Shown here piece by piece: positions 18,801 to 26,546 of a stretch of DNA of 64,000 nucleotides (the stretch's first letter is position 1; each line of letters starts with the position of its first letter). A program made the translations under genes and the position numbers. The notes beneath the pieces were generated by a model. The model searched no databases and was not told the origin of the DNA. It saw nothing but the letters and a program-made list of their open reading frames with translations. This DNA is from Marinoscillum sp040222955. Lineage in GTDB: Bacteria > Bacteroidota > Bacteroidia > Cytophagales > Cyclobacteriaceae. The DNA lies in the NCBI RefSeq assembly GCF_040222955.1, contig NZ_JAVKCA010000002.1:1-64000 (forward strand). The letters are read 5' to 3'.

Positions 18801-20370
18801 CCCCGAGGCTTTCTTTGATCCACGCAGAAAAGGTATAGCCCGCAGCGTAGTTAAATGAACCGGGAGTTCCTACTGCCAGGTAATCCGCTGATGCCGGCAG
18901 AGACAACGCCTTGCCAGCGGAAGGCACTTCGGCATAAACCTGAAAAGTGGTGTTTTCACTCACTGCCCCGGTACTGAAAGAAAGCGCACTGCCTGTGCCA
19001 TCGAAAGGTCCGTCAATCACACTGCTATCGGCACTGTTTCGCAAGGAATATTTCACACCGATCATTGATCCATCTGTAGTGATGGTGGTTCCGGCATTTT
19101 CGTTAGAGCCATCAAAGCAAACCGTAGTACTGGCAGCGGAAACCTCTACCTCAGGGATATAAGAGTTTACCGTCACTGTGAAGGTCGTCTGGTCAGTAAG
19201 TCCGCGTGCATCGTAAACATCCAGGGTGACTGTATTTACTCCCTGATCTGAGCAGGTAAAAGTCGTTTTGGACAACTCCATAGAAGTAATTCCGCAATTA
19301 TCCGAGGATCCATTGTCCACCATATCTGATGTAATGACGGCCATCCCGGTGTTTTCATCTATGGTCACACTGATATCATTGGCAAGGGCAGTTGGTCCGT
19401 ACTCATCTATGATCTCCATATAGCGGGTGGCAGCGGCGGTGCCGCCCTCATAAGTAGCCATAAGGGTCACTACCAACCCTCCTACATCCTCACAGGTAAA
19501 ATCGGTTTTATCAAAGGTATAGGTGATCCCCTCGCACTGTGTAGTACCCGAACTCAGGCCATTTTCAGGAGTAAGGGTAAACTCTCCGGTTTCACTCAGG
19601 TAAACGGTACTAAATCCTACAGCCAAAGACGGCTCCACGGTAATTACCGCAGTGGCTGTGGCTGTGTTTCCAAACCCATCGTCGGCCGTAAGGGTGACCG
19701 TATTTTGTCCCAGATCATCACAAGTGAAAAGTGTTTTATCCAGAGATAAATTGCTAATTGGTGCTTCACAGCTATTGATTGATCCATTGTCTACCTGACT
19801 GGCATTGACGATCACGTTGCCGGAGGCATCCAGTTTCACGGTAATGTCTTTGGCCACTGCAGTGGCAGAACTGCTACTGGTACAGGTGCTTTGATAATGT
19901 ACATCGTCAAGCAAAAAGCTAATGCTGCTTGAGTTATTACCCCGAAAGGCAATATTCCCGTTGAGCTGATTGCTACTAAAGTCAAAAGTGAAACTCTGAA
20001 AAGAAGGCTGACCATAATCAATGGCAAACACTTTGGTGAAAGTGGTTCCATCATAGATTCCCAGATCCATGGTCAACCCCCCATACGTTCGGGAAGTACC
20101 ATTTCGGGCTTTGAAAGTGAGCACTCCTGTGGAGTTAACCGTATTGGGCAGTACCAGCATTTCACCCTGGTAGGCAAAGCTTGCACGTCCAGCATCGAAA
20201 TTAAAACTATTGGGATTGCCAACCGGCGTCCAGCAATCTGGTGGTGTGGTACCACTCAGGTCTGTAAAATTTTCATTGACTACCCACACAGGAGTGGAGT
20301 CAGTACACTGAGCAAATCCTTCCAATGCGGAGATGAACAGGACAATAAGAGGCAGCAGTAATTTTTTCAT
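15829..20370 (-). CDS. Giant T9SS surface protein with LamG-like, HYR/Ig-like and MBG domains
   Basis: A 1,513-residue secreted protein with a signal peptide (cleavage near GFA-Q) and a C-terminal T9SS sorting domain (IFPNPTQKSFEV to YRLIKKN). Between them are repeated Ig/HYR-like units marked by DNGSSDNC-type motifs and TVTLTADDG-like strands (about 170-400, 720-820, 1130-1210). Two LamG/concanavalin-like domains follow the units at about 490-650 and 890-1050 (AGYTFSAWIKES; AMTIGIWVKTDY). Two MBG-type domains lie near 1215-1370. No catalytic motif is seen. A cell-surface adhesin or glycan-binding role is plausible but unproved. It has its own terminator and follows the LytTR regulator gene by about 100 bp, so it may be that system's target. 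Confidence 0.85.
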   Translation of the reverse strand: MKKLLLPLIVLFISALEGFAQCTDSTPVWVVNENFTDLSGTTPPDCWTPVGNPNSFNFDAGRASFAYQGEMLVLPNTVNSTGVLTFKARNGTSRTYGGLTMDLGIYDGTTFTKVFAIDYGQPSFQSFTFDFSSNQLNGNIAFRGNNSSSISFLLDDVHYQSTCTSSSSATAVAKDITVKLDASGNVIVNASQVDNGSINSCEAPISNLSLDKTLFTCDDLGQNTVTLTADDGFGNTATATAVITVEPSLAVGFSTVYLSETGEFTLTPENGLSSGTTQCEGITYTFDKTDFTCEDVGGLVVTLMATYEGGTAAATRYMEIIDEYGPTALANDISVTIDENTGMAVITSDMVDNGSSDNCGITSMELSKTTFTCSDQGVNTVTLDVYDARGLTDQTTFTVTVNSYIPEVEVSAASTTVCFDGSNENAGTTITTDGSMIGVKYSLRNSADSSVIDGPFDGTGSALSFSTGAVSENTTFQVYAEVPSAGKALSLPASADYLAVGTPGSFNYAAGYTFSAWIKESLGGISNSYNTIFYAGGATGSDIEVYQNTQNGVFTVLHNRGNGGTLSTFGTSTNPLPSGEYAHLAVTYDGATVRLLVNGVEVGSGAMLPPVKSAGSELTFGYLNNSGFPGYQSFDGLMDDIRVYDTARTARSVSDDMGRCISGAEDNLVLYYDLESVSGTIYTDLVSSTPAQLKNGGAQTDDAAVSCAFDCYKIMSTQITVGDDVAPTVLVQHIEAQVGSSGLVAISADLIDNGSSDNCSETSALTYSLDRTSFSCADLGTNTVVLTVTDEAGNSASAEATVTVTSQIADETVTSSVSGLCPGDTEGASISIGSSVEGVEYYLKNSADNSIVDGPLAGSGTALSFATGALSQTTTFNVTGMNAGNAGSGLDFDGMGGYVNAGTDARGMITAMTIGIWVKTDYSGSTNYLAGKYDGYRGFLMYINANGKVVLDGRDASGGYKSTGASTTAVNDDVWHYVTGTIDLTTGSWKIYVDGALENSALNGAGSSLANSQYLTIGALNNEYFRGQMDEVAFWNSALDADTIAMQSDVCGLKNIETSAGFFDLNEGEGTVVNDLSPSAINGALTNMDAATDWISEVAGLECTTCELQMTTEVTITVEDITPPEVVVKDISVRLGEDNTASITAADIDNGSSDECSEITLTLDISTFDASHLGENTITLTALDGNNNSASASAIVTVNPYKQTQTITVTAVNDRVYGEADFALSASASSGLDVSYAVISGPVTVSAGTVSIIGVGDAVIEVTQAGNDDFLSASVEITFSISPAALIATADDQSVAFGSAIPNLTISYAGFVNGEDASVLSTVPGASTTATSASDVGTYPISLSTGSAANYTMTHVEGTLTVHKAQATVQITDLAHLVDGTAKEPTITTDPAGLNYVVTYDGAQSAPSAIGEYEVVVVIDEMNYEGNATATLVIGQVLGLENTAVRIFPNPTQKSFEVRSSEEQVVELYDLAGQLQMRTSTNLVTDVSQLSDGTYLIRVLGGDHKVYRLIKKN

Positions 20371-20469
20371 AGCATTTTGTTTTGTTGGGTGACTAAAACA
20401 AATATGCCGGTTAGCTAAATGGGATTTTTACGTCAGTTTCCGAATGGCTCCTATGAGTTTCCGAAAGGT

Positions 20470-21216
20470 TTATCCCTGCATGACCTGAAAAAACTCGTCT
20501 TTCTTGTCTTTGGAAATCCCCACAAGCTTTTGATTGTCCATGATGATGTAGCCTCCGTCCTGGTTGACGTACTGCTTGATGTGCTTGAGGTTGATGACAA
20601 ATGACCTGTGTGGACGATAAAACTCACGCACACCTTCCAGAATATCGGTGAAGAACTTCATGGGTTTACTCACTAATAGCTCTCCATCCCCGGTGGTAAA
20701 TACCTTGGTGTACATTCGATCCGCCTCCATCATGATCACATCATCCAGCTCCACAAAAAGCACTCCATTGGATACAGGAAGGCCGATTTTACGGATGTTG
20801 CTGACCTTAAGCGTATTTCTCAACTCTTCTAGTCGTTCACTCACTTTGGACTGACCGATCTGCTGAATGGCCTTTTGTACGGCTGTCTCCAACTGATCAT
20901 GCCGAAGGGGTTTGAGCAAATAATCGATGGCGTTGAGTTCGAAGGCTTTGATGGCATACTCTGAATAGGCTGTGGTAAAAATCACTTCAAAGTTGATTTG
21001 CTCTGGTGTGAAAAATTCAAGCAATTGGATGCCTGAGTACCCCGGCATTTCAATATCAAGAAACACAATGTCCGGTTGAAACTCGTTGATCAGGGCCACT
21101 CCCTTGGGCAGGTCCTCTGCAGTTTCTATGGCTGTAATCTGAGGGCAGTTTTCCTCCAGCAATAGCCTCAGCAGGCGTCTGGCTTTTTGTTCATCATCTA
21201 TTATTACAGCCTTCAT
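20470..21216 (-). CDS. LytTR-family response regulator
   Basis: A 248-residue two-component regulator. It has an N-terminal receiver domain with acidic Asp7/Asp8, phosphoacceptor Asp54 (VFLDIEMPG) and Lys102 in LLKPLRHD. A LytTR DNA-binding domain follows from about 140 to 245 (VELDDVIMMEADRMYTKVF; FYRPHRSFVINLKHIKQY). It lies 57 bp downstream of the histidine kinase gene and is very probably its partner. LytTR regulators bind tandem direct repeats; none was identified here. The target may be the adjacent large T9SS protein gene. Confidence 0.93.
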   Translation of the reverse strand: MKAVIIDDEQKARRLLRLLLEENCPQITAIETAEDLPKGVALINEFQPDIVFLDIEMPGYSGIQLLEFFTPEQINFEVIFTTAYSEYAIKAFELNAIDYLLKPLRHDQLETAVQKAIQQIGQSKVSERLEELRNTLKVSNIRKIGLPVSNGVLFVELDDVIMMEADRMYTKVFTTGDGELLVSKPMKFFTDILEGVREFYRPHRSFVINLKHIKQYVNQDGGYIIMDNQKLVGISKDKKDEFFQVMQG

Positions 21217-21273
21217 GTCTCAAATATACCTCTGTGAATATGGGCTTTTGGTCCTAACTTCCAAAATACGGCT

Positions 21274-23376
21274 TTAAACTTCCAAATCAACAATGGCCCC
21301 CTTCGGAACACTGATCATTACATGAGTACCCATGGCATTTCCGGCATCATCATACAGGTCTTCTATTCGCTCCACCACAGGCTTTTCACTGTTGTAGTTG
21401 ATCAGCTCTATCCGGCTCTTGATAGCGTTCGTTGCAAAGGGTTGGTGCCGGGCATCACGACTTTGATTTCGCGCTGCGGAATTTACCCTACCCACACCAT
21501 TGTCAATCACCTCACACCGCAGTACGGCCTCAGCCTCCAGATAGCTAAACCTGACAGTCAGCTTCCGATCAGTCTTTTTATGCAAAAGTCCATGCTTCAG
21601 GGCATTTTCCACATAGGGTTGTAGGAGTAAAGCAGGAAGTTTGATTTGATCATTGTCGGTACCTTCCTCCATGACTACTTCATAGGTCAGTGCATCTTCA
21701 AACCTGAGTTTTTCCAACTCCAGGTAAAGGTTAAGCGCCTCTACTTCTTCCGCCACGGAAATGACTCTTGCCTGACTATGGTTCAGGTAAATCCGCATCA
21801 GGTCCGCAAATTTTCCCAGGTATTTTCCTGCAAGCTTTTTCTCATTGAACATGATGTATTCCTGAATGGAGTTGAGCGCATTGAAAACAAAATGCGGATT
21901 CATTTGAGAACGCAATGCCTTCAGCTCTGAAGCGCGATACTGTTGCTCCACTACCAGCCGTTTCTTGGTTTCCTCCAGCTCCAGATCGGTGATGGCCTGC
22001 TGCTGCCTCAACTGACGCTGGCGATAGATCAATACTGCACCTCCGATGATCACTAATATCAGAATAATCAGTCCAGCTAGAAAGTACTCCTGCTTGGCCA
22101 GCTGTAGCTTTTGAATGGCTGCTTCTCTGGAGAGCAGCTCTATCTCTGATTGCTTGCTTTCGGTTTCATATTTGGTCTGCATTTCGGCCAATTGCCGGGA
22201 TTTCTCAGCATCCAGGATGGTTTTACTCAACCTGGAATATTCCAACTGGGTTTCATAAGCCTTACCGGGCATATTCAATTGCTTATATGCCACTGCCATG
22301 TCCTGTAACACCTTATGATAGAGCTCTATCTGACCTGATTTTTTTCCGGCCTCCACGGCCAAAAGGCCATCCTGGATAGCTTCTCTGTACCTACCCAGCG
22401 CCAGGTAATTCGAGACGTTATTGACATACATAGAAGGTAAATACAATTCATAGCCAGATGATCTGGCCAGTTCAATGATCTTATTATTGGTAGTGATAGA
22501 TTGTTCATGATCCCCCGCCAGGTTATACGCGTAGGAAATGCCCTGCAGTAGCAGTATCGCACTGTTTTGATCGCGAACAGACTCATTCACTTTGAGCCCC
22601 TGATTGAAATAGGCTACCGATTCCTCAAACTCACTGCTATCAGCCTTGAGGTAGCCCAGCCACTCCAGCACACTCATCTCCCGCAACTGATCGCCAATAA
22701 CCCTTGTCAGATCCAGCAACTCCAGAAAATCGGAAGACTTCAGCTTATCCGGCTGGTGGTCATAGTATATCGTGGCCACATTCAGCTTGGCTGTAATGAT
22801 CAGTGGCTTATCATCAATTTTTTCGGCAATTCTTAAGGCCTGAAAATAAGCATCCAGGGCTTTATCTATTTGTCCTTTGTGCTGATGAAGGATGCCAATA
22901 CCAATATAGGAAGACCCTATATACAGGCTGTCGCCAACCTCCTGGGCAAGCAGGAGCCCTTTATGAAGGTAGAATGAGGAAGAATCCAGTAAACCAGCCG
23001 TTTGGAAATAAAAACCCAGTCTATTGAGGAGTTTCACGGATTCTGCGCTCAGGTTGTGCGTCAAACCAATCTGAGCGGCTCTCCGATAGTAGAAAATGGC
23101 ACTGTCCAGATCTCCGGCGCAGTATTTCATTTTGCCCAATTGCTCCAATGCTTTCAATGCACCCCCTGGATAGCCTTCGAGGGAACCTTCTATTTCTCTA
23201 TAATATACCAAAGTCAGACTGTCCTGATTACACACCGTGGTTTCCATGAGGGAAATCAAGCTATCAATTCTGGCGGTTGTGGAAGGGTCATTTGCATCGG
23301 CCCGTGCAGGGTAGGCAGCCTGGATCAACAGGCAAAAAAACAGGAATGTGAAAAGCAAGCGGCTGGTGTGACTCAT
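21274..23376 (-). CDS. TPR-containing sensor histidine kinase, LytS/YehU type
   Basis: A 700-residue membrane kinase. A signal peptide is followed by a periplasmic series of tetratricopeptide repeats (about 60-400), a coiled coil, one transmembrane helix near 430-450 (AGLIILILVIIGGAVLIY) and a cytoplasmic His_kinase domain. The phosphoacceptor His is in QMNPHFVFNALNS near 495. The HATPase part carries LQPYVENALKHG near 590 and an N-box followed by DNGVGR. This layout is common in Bacteroidota and pairs with LytTR regulators, as here with the next gene. The signal sensed is unknown; TPRs suggest a protein or peptide ligand. Confidence 0.92.
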   Translation of the reverse strand: MSHTSRLLFTFLFFCLLIQAAYPARADANDPSTTARIDSLISLMETTVCNQDSLTLVYYREIEGSLEGYPGGALKALEQLGKMKYCAGDLDSAIFYYRRAAQIGLTHNLSAESVKLLNRLGFYFQTAGLLDSSSFYLHKGLLLAQEVGDSLYIGSSYIGIGILHQHKGQIDKALDAYFQALRIAEKIDDKPLIITAKLNVATIYYDHQPDKLKSSDFLELLDLTRVIGDQLREMSVLEWLGYLKADSSEFEESVAYFNQGLKVNESVRDQNSAILLLQGISYAYNLAGDHEQSITTNNKIIELARSSGYELYLPSMYVNNVSNYLALGRYREAIQDGLLAVEAGKKSGQIELYHKVLQDMAVAYKQLNMPGKAYETQLEYSRLSKTILDAEKSRQLAEMQTKYETESKQSEIELLSREAAIQKLQLAKQEYFLAGLIILILVIIGGAVLIYRQRQLRQQQAITDLELEETKKRLVVEQQYRASELKALRSQMNPHFVFNALNSIQEYIMFNEKKLAGKYLGKFADLMRIYLNHSQARVISVAEEVEALNLYLELEKLRFEDALTYEVVMEEGTDNDQIKLPALLLQPYVENALKHGLLHKKTDRKLTVRFSYLEAEAVLRCEVIDNGVGRVNSAARNQSRDARHQPFATNAIKSRIELINYNSEKPVVERIEDLYDDAGNAMGTHVMISVPKGAIVDLEV

Positions 23377-23494
23377 GTGTCACAAATATGTCACTTATTT
23401 TGAATTTGAACCCATCCGCTCAAAAATTGGGGGGATGAGTATGGTTCAGGGGATATGTTACAATAACTGTGTCAGCTAGATATTAAGTTTAAGC

Positions 23495-23587
23495 CTATGT
23501 TGTTTTAAGTGTTCCGTCAACTGACGGGGCACTTGAAACCTCTAAATGAAATCCAGTGTCTCCCACTGGAAGACTTAAAAGAACGGG
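23495..23587. mobile_element. MITE-like inverted-repeat element, short copy
   Basis: A 93-bp element bounded by near-perfect 11-bp terminal inverted repeats, gttgttttaag (23499-23509) and cttaaaagaac (23574-23584). Inside is a strong hairpin around ccgtcaactgacgg. A longer copy in the same orientation lies at 24097-24264. The two flank the PemK-like gene. It encodes nothing. The remainder of 23377-23675 holds no recognisable gene. Confidence 0.65.
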
Positions 23588-23675
23588 TACTCACGTTGGT
23601 ATTTTGGGATTTGATAGATGACTTTATTGTCAGCGCTAAAAAGTTCGGATAGGGGTTTATTGTCTGTATTCTGTA

Positions 23676-24050
23676 TCATCTTCTATTGTTTGCTACATAT
23701 TCATCATAACTCATTGAATCTACATTACTCAGTGTGGATTCAATAAATTCAATTCCAGCAGATGTCAATGCACCCCCTTTGTAAAAAGGCCCCCATCCTT
23801 GAAATTTGATGAAAAGCTGATTGACAAAATGTGTGTTATTAAATACAATTTCATGACCTGCTTCAAAATGATTGGCAGTCATTATGATATTATCATATCG
23901 ACCGTTTGGTTCTGAGTGGGTGAGCATAATTCCATGGAAATCTGCATCATCACCAATCTCTTCATCCCAAACGATAGCAGGATGGCGCAATGTGTCTGGG
24001 TGCCTTTTGTCAGCATTAACCCATATAATATCTCCTTTTGTAAATGCCAT
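23676..24050 (-). CDS. PemK/MazF-like small protein
   Basis: A 124-residue soluble protein of uncertain function. The N-terminal GDIIWVNADKRHPDTLRHPA, then IVWDEE and later YDNIIMTANHFE, resembles the PemK/MazF toxin fold, in which GDI(V/I)WV and an R-x-P-A strand are conserved. No antitoxin gene is adjacent, so it could be a stand-alone member or an unrelated barrel protein. It is AT-rich compared with the flanking xylan genes. It sits between two direct copies of a small inverted-repeat element (23495-23587 and 24097-24264), which suggests the segment was acquired together. No attC-like core could be placed at its own start. Confidence 0.55.
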   Translation of the reverse strand: MAFTKGDIIWVNADKRHPDTLRHPAIVWDEEIGDDADFHGIMLTHSEPNGRYDNIIMTANHFEAGHEIVFNNTHFVNQLFIKFQGWGPFYKGGALTSAGIEFIESTLSNVDSMSYDEYVANNRR

Positions 24051-24096
24051 ATCGTTTATTTCTCAAATTCCATTTTAGGTAAACTATCCACAATCT

Positions 24097-24264
24097 CTAT
24101 GTTGTTTTAAGTGTTCCGTCAACTGACGGGGCACTTGAAACCTCTAAACGAAATCCAGTGTCTCCGACATGGAAATAATACCCCTCTTTTTCAATGCCGT
24201 GTCAGGAGACACTCGAACTCATTAGGAGTTTCAAGTCTCCCCCTGGAAGCCTTAAAAGAACGGG
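24097..24264. mobile_element. MITE-like inverted-repeat element, long copy
   Basis: A 168-bp version of the element at 23495-23587 with the same termini (24101-24111 and 24251-24261). It differs mainly by a 75-bp segment at 24166-24240 flanked by the direct repeat gtctcc. That segment forms two further hairpins (gtgtctcc with ggagacac; gagacactcgaactc with its partner ending at 24239). It abuts the half attC site at 24267 and appears to have replaced that site's second half. Confidence 0.65.
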
Positions 24265-24266
24265 GG

Positions 24267-24297
24267 GTTCGCATATTCATTTTAGTGTTTGTTGTGC
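24267..24297 (-). repeat. Half attC-like site (site B)
   Basis: Read on the minus strand this is the inverse core GCACAAC followed by AAACACTAAAATGAATATG and CGAAC. It is almost identical to the left arm of the complete site at 25448-25564. The inverse core is the exact complement of the first bases of its own cassette (GTTGTGC at 25454-25448), as expected for an integron cassette. The right arm is missing; the sequence runs straight into the MITE-like element. Confidence 0.65.
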
Positions 24298-25433
24298 TCA
24301 GTTCTTTTTATCCAATTCGCAATTGTTTTAATATCAAAATGATCATCATTTGGAATTAAATACTCATACAGAAGAGGAGCCTCATCTTTGAGCTTATTAA
24401 ACCAATAATTTACTTTTTCTAGATTTCCAGATTGGCTTTCAATTTTCCCTATTAAATAGTAGATCATGCCCTTTGATCTTATATCCATTTCATTACTAGA
24501 TAAATCTATCAAAGCAGAATGGATTTTTTGACCGTTTTCTTCCTGTTTCAAATACTCCATAAAAAGCAAGAAGCCAGTATTTAAATAAGTCATTTCCTGC
24601 CCTAAGTTTATCAACTTAAAGTATAGGTGGGCTAAATCGTTCTTGTTCAAAGTCATGAAAAGAATTTGACCTCTTTCAGGTTTTCCTTTAGCAATTTTCT
24701 CCTGCTCTTCGTTGAATTGCCTCATCCTTTCTTCATGTTCCTCTCGCTCCTTCTTTCTCTTTTCTTCGAGTTCTTTTTGTTCTTTTTCTAATTCTTCCTT
24801 TTGTTGCTTGAGTTTCTCGTTAAGTTCATTTTTTTGAATTTTGGACTCATTTTTTAACTTCTCTAACATTTCTTCAAGATCATTCTTCGACTGACTAAAT
24901 GTGTGATCAATTTTCTCTAGATCAACTGTACCTTTTTGCCTATTGAAAAAGGTAATCATGAAAAATGCCAAAAGACCTGTGATAACGGATATTAGAATAC
25001 TCAAAAAAGAGCTTATAGTACCATTATGCTTTGGTTTTGCCGTTACACCTTTAGCGCGTGCTGAGAAACTTAAAGTTGCATTACCATTTTCATACGCAGT
25101 AATTGTAAACTTGAGCTGTTCGTCAGGGTTAAATAGAGGTATAGTTACCTTAAGAGAGCTCGAATCTGAACTGATATTTAATCCATTAACTCCATCAATA
25201 TCAAATTTCTCAATGGTTGCATTTTTCAGTTCAGAATCGACAGAAATGTTTTCTATCTCCTTATCTCCAGTGTTTGTTAATACAACAATGTAAAATTTTG
25301 CTTGCCCATTATTCAATGGAAAATGATCTGACTCAACAATTTCATATGTCAACTCCGTTCTTTGAATCTGTATTTGCCAGAGAACAACACCTACAATAAG
25401 GGAGAAAATTGCTGGAATTACATATTGTTTCAT
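24282..25433 (-). CDS. Two-pass membrane coiled-coil protein, unknown function
   Basis: Not recognised. 383 residues from the ATG at 25433; a GTG 18 bp upstream is possible, but this start opens directly into a membrane helix (VIPAIFSLIVGVVLW). Layout: helix 1 near 5-22; an extracytoplasmic beta-rich domain resembling conserved-repeat/Ig-type folds (30-135, VVLTNTGDKEIENIS); helix 2 near 143-163; a long charged coiled coil (170-250, KEELEKEQKELEEKRKKE); and a helical C-terminal domain (255-383). The last codons and the TAA stop lie inside the attC-like site downstream, so the reading frame ends within its own cassette boundary. It is a single-gene cassette next to a putative defence pair. Confidence 0.8.
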   Translation of the reverse strand: MKQYVIPAIFSLIVGVVLWQIQIQRTELTYEIVESDHFPLNNGQAKFYIVVLTNTGDKEIENISVDSELKNATIEKFDIDGVNGLNISSDSSSLKVTIPLFNPDEQLKFTITAYENGNATLSFSARAKGVTAKPKHNGTISSFLSILISVITGLLAFFMITFFNRQKGTVDLEKIDHTFSQSKNDLEEMLEKLKNESKIQKNELNEKLKQQKEELEKEQKELEEKRKKEREEHEERMRQFNEEQEKIAKGKPERGQILFMTLNKNDLAHLYFKLINLGQEMTYLNTGFLLFMEYLKQEENGQKIHSALIDLSSNEMDIRSKGMIYYLIGKIESQSGNLEKVNYWFNKLKDEAPLLYEYLIPNDDHFDIKTIANWIKRTEHNKH

Positions 25434-25447
25434 GGTGAATCTATTGA

Positions 25448-25564
25448 GCACAACGCCTAGCTAAAATGAGTGTGCGCCCCAGTTGCTGGAACTACCAAAG
25501 TTTGATTTGTGTAAATACCTTCAAAAAGCTCAGTTCGCATATTCATTTTTAGCGTTTGTTAGAT
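25448..25564 (-). repeat. Complete attC-like site (site A)
   Basis: A 117-bp imperfect palindrome between the DprA-like gene's stop and the coiled-coil gene's start. On the minus strand it starts with inverse core ATCTAAC (RYYYAAC) and ends with GTTGTGC (GTT core, one mismatch to GTTRRRY). The arms AAAATGAATATGCG and CGCACACTCATTTT pair at 12 of 14 positions, leaving a variable centre. Size and layout resemble long attC sites of sedentary chromosomal integrons. Confidence 0.7.
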
Positions 25565-25574
25565 GGCGTTGATT

Positions 25575-26546
25575 TTATCCAAATATTTGAAGTTGTGTTG
25601 GACGTGTTGTTTTATTGGCAAAAGTTGAGTCCTTGAGTGTTCGGAGTACGTCACTTCCATCCCTGAATTCAATTCCACCAAGTTTTAAAAGATCATAATT
25701 TCCCTTTGGGGGTTCATTCAAAACAGTTGGACTGAGTACAAAAACGGGAATGTTCATTTCCATTGCTGATTTAGCTGCATCAAATGTTCCGCTCATTCGT
25801 CCTTTACTATCTCTTTCTGGCCCTGAAGCTATGACTATAACAGCTTCTGACATTCCACAGACAACCTTGTTTCTAGTCATTGCATTTCTAGCATTCCATC
25901 TTACATAAGGAAGAAATTGAGATATAAATAATGTGTTGCGTTCCCAATCATGCTCTCTGAATTCCTTCTTGATGCTTAAATTATTAATTCCTTCACTGAG
26001 GACTACAGATGTTGTTCCATCTTGTTCAAGTGCGCCTAAATGAGCATTTGTGTCGACTCCCTTCGCATAACCGGAAACAACATTATAACCGATGCTGGCA
26101 AGATTTCCGGCCAAACTCCTTGTAAGCATCAATGAAAATTCATCAATATTTCTTGATCCAACTATTGAAACATTACTTGAATTAAGTAGGGGTAAATATC
26201 CTTTGCAGAAAAGGACAGGAGGGGAATTAGATTTTAGCCTTTTCTTAATAGATGCAGGATATTTAGGATCATTCAATGGGATGATGTGAACTTCACTTGA
26301 TTGAATCTTATTGTACGAGTCCAAAATTTCATCTTCGTCAAGATCAATAAAGCTCTCATACTTAACTCTTGCAAACTTCCCTTTGCCGAATTCTTTAAAG
26401 ACTTGATAGAATCGATGTTGATCCATACCAAAGATATCCGAAACTTGAAGTGAATGTTCGTTTATTGCTCTGTAAAGAAGTAATAGGCTTTTTGCGCCAA
26501 GACCCTTCACATTAAGAAGTTTATACCATGCTAATTCATTTGTCAT
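25575..26546 (-). CDS. DprA-like Rossmann (SLOG) protein, putative defence component
   Basis: A 323-residue protein with a DprA/Smf core. A helix-hairpin-helix-like N-terminus (LNVKGLGAKSLLLLYRAI) is followed by the Rossmann domain with IVGSR at 128-132, SGYAKGVDTNAHLGAL at 158-173 (canonical SGLARGID..AH..AL) and RNAMTRNKVV at 220-229 in place of RNRIIAG. The C-terminal winged helix of housekeeping DprA is absent. Its start overlaps the phosphoribosyltransferase stop by 4 bp (ATGA), so the two act as a unit. Housekeeping DprA loads RecA in transformation. This divergent form on a cassette, paired with a PRTase, looks more like a conflict-system sensor or effector acting on nucleotides or DNA. 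That role is inference. Confidence 0.8.
   Translation of the reverse strand: MTNELAWYKLLNVKGLGAKSLLLLYRAINEHSLQVSDIFGMDQHRFYQVFKEFGKGKFARVKYESFIDLDEDEILDSYNKIQSSEVHIIPLNDPKYPASIKKRLKSNSPPVLFCKGYLPLLNSSNVSIVGSRNIDEFSLMLTRSLAGNLASIGYNVVSGYAKGVDTNAHLGALEQDGTTSVVLSEGINNLSIKKEFREHDWERNTLFISQFLPYVRWNARNAMTRNKVVCGMSEAVIVIASGPERDSKGRMSGTFDAAKSAMEMNIPVFVLSPTVLNEPPKGNYDLLKLGGIEFRDGSDVLRTLKDSTFANKTTRPTQLQIFG

Noticed and set aside
15829..20370. Repetitive DNA that might be a CRISPR or tandem repeat array
   Set aside because: The repeats are protein-level HYR/Ig and LamG modules in one long frame, with diverged DNA and no regular spacer pattern.
25575..26546. Housekeeping dprA for natural transformation
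   Set aside because: It lacks the C-terminal winged helix, has altered RNR motifs, and sits in a mobile cassette overlapping a PRTase gene. A chromosomal role is less likely, though not excluded.
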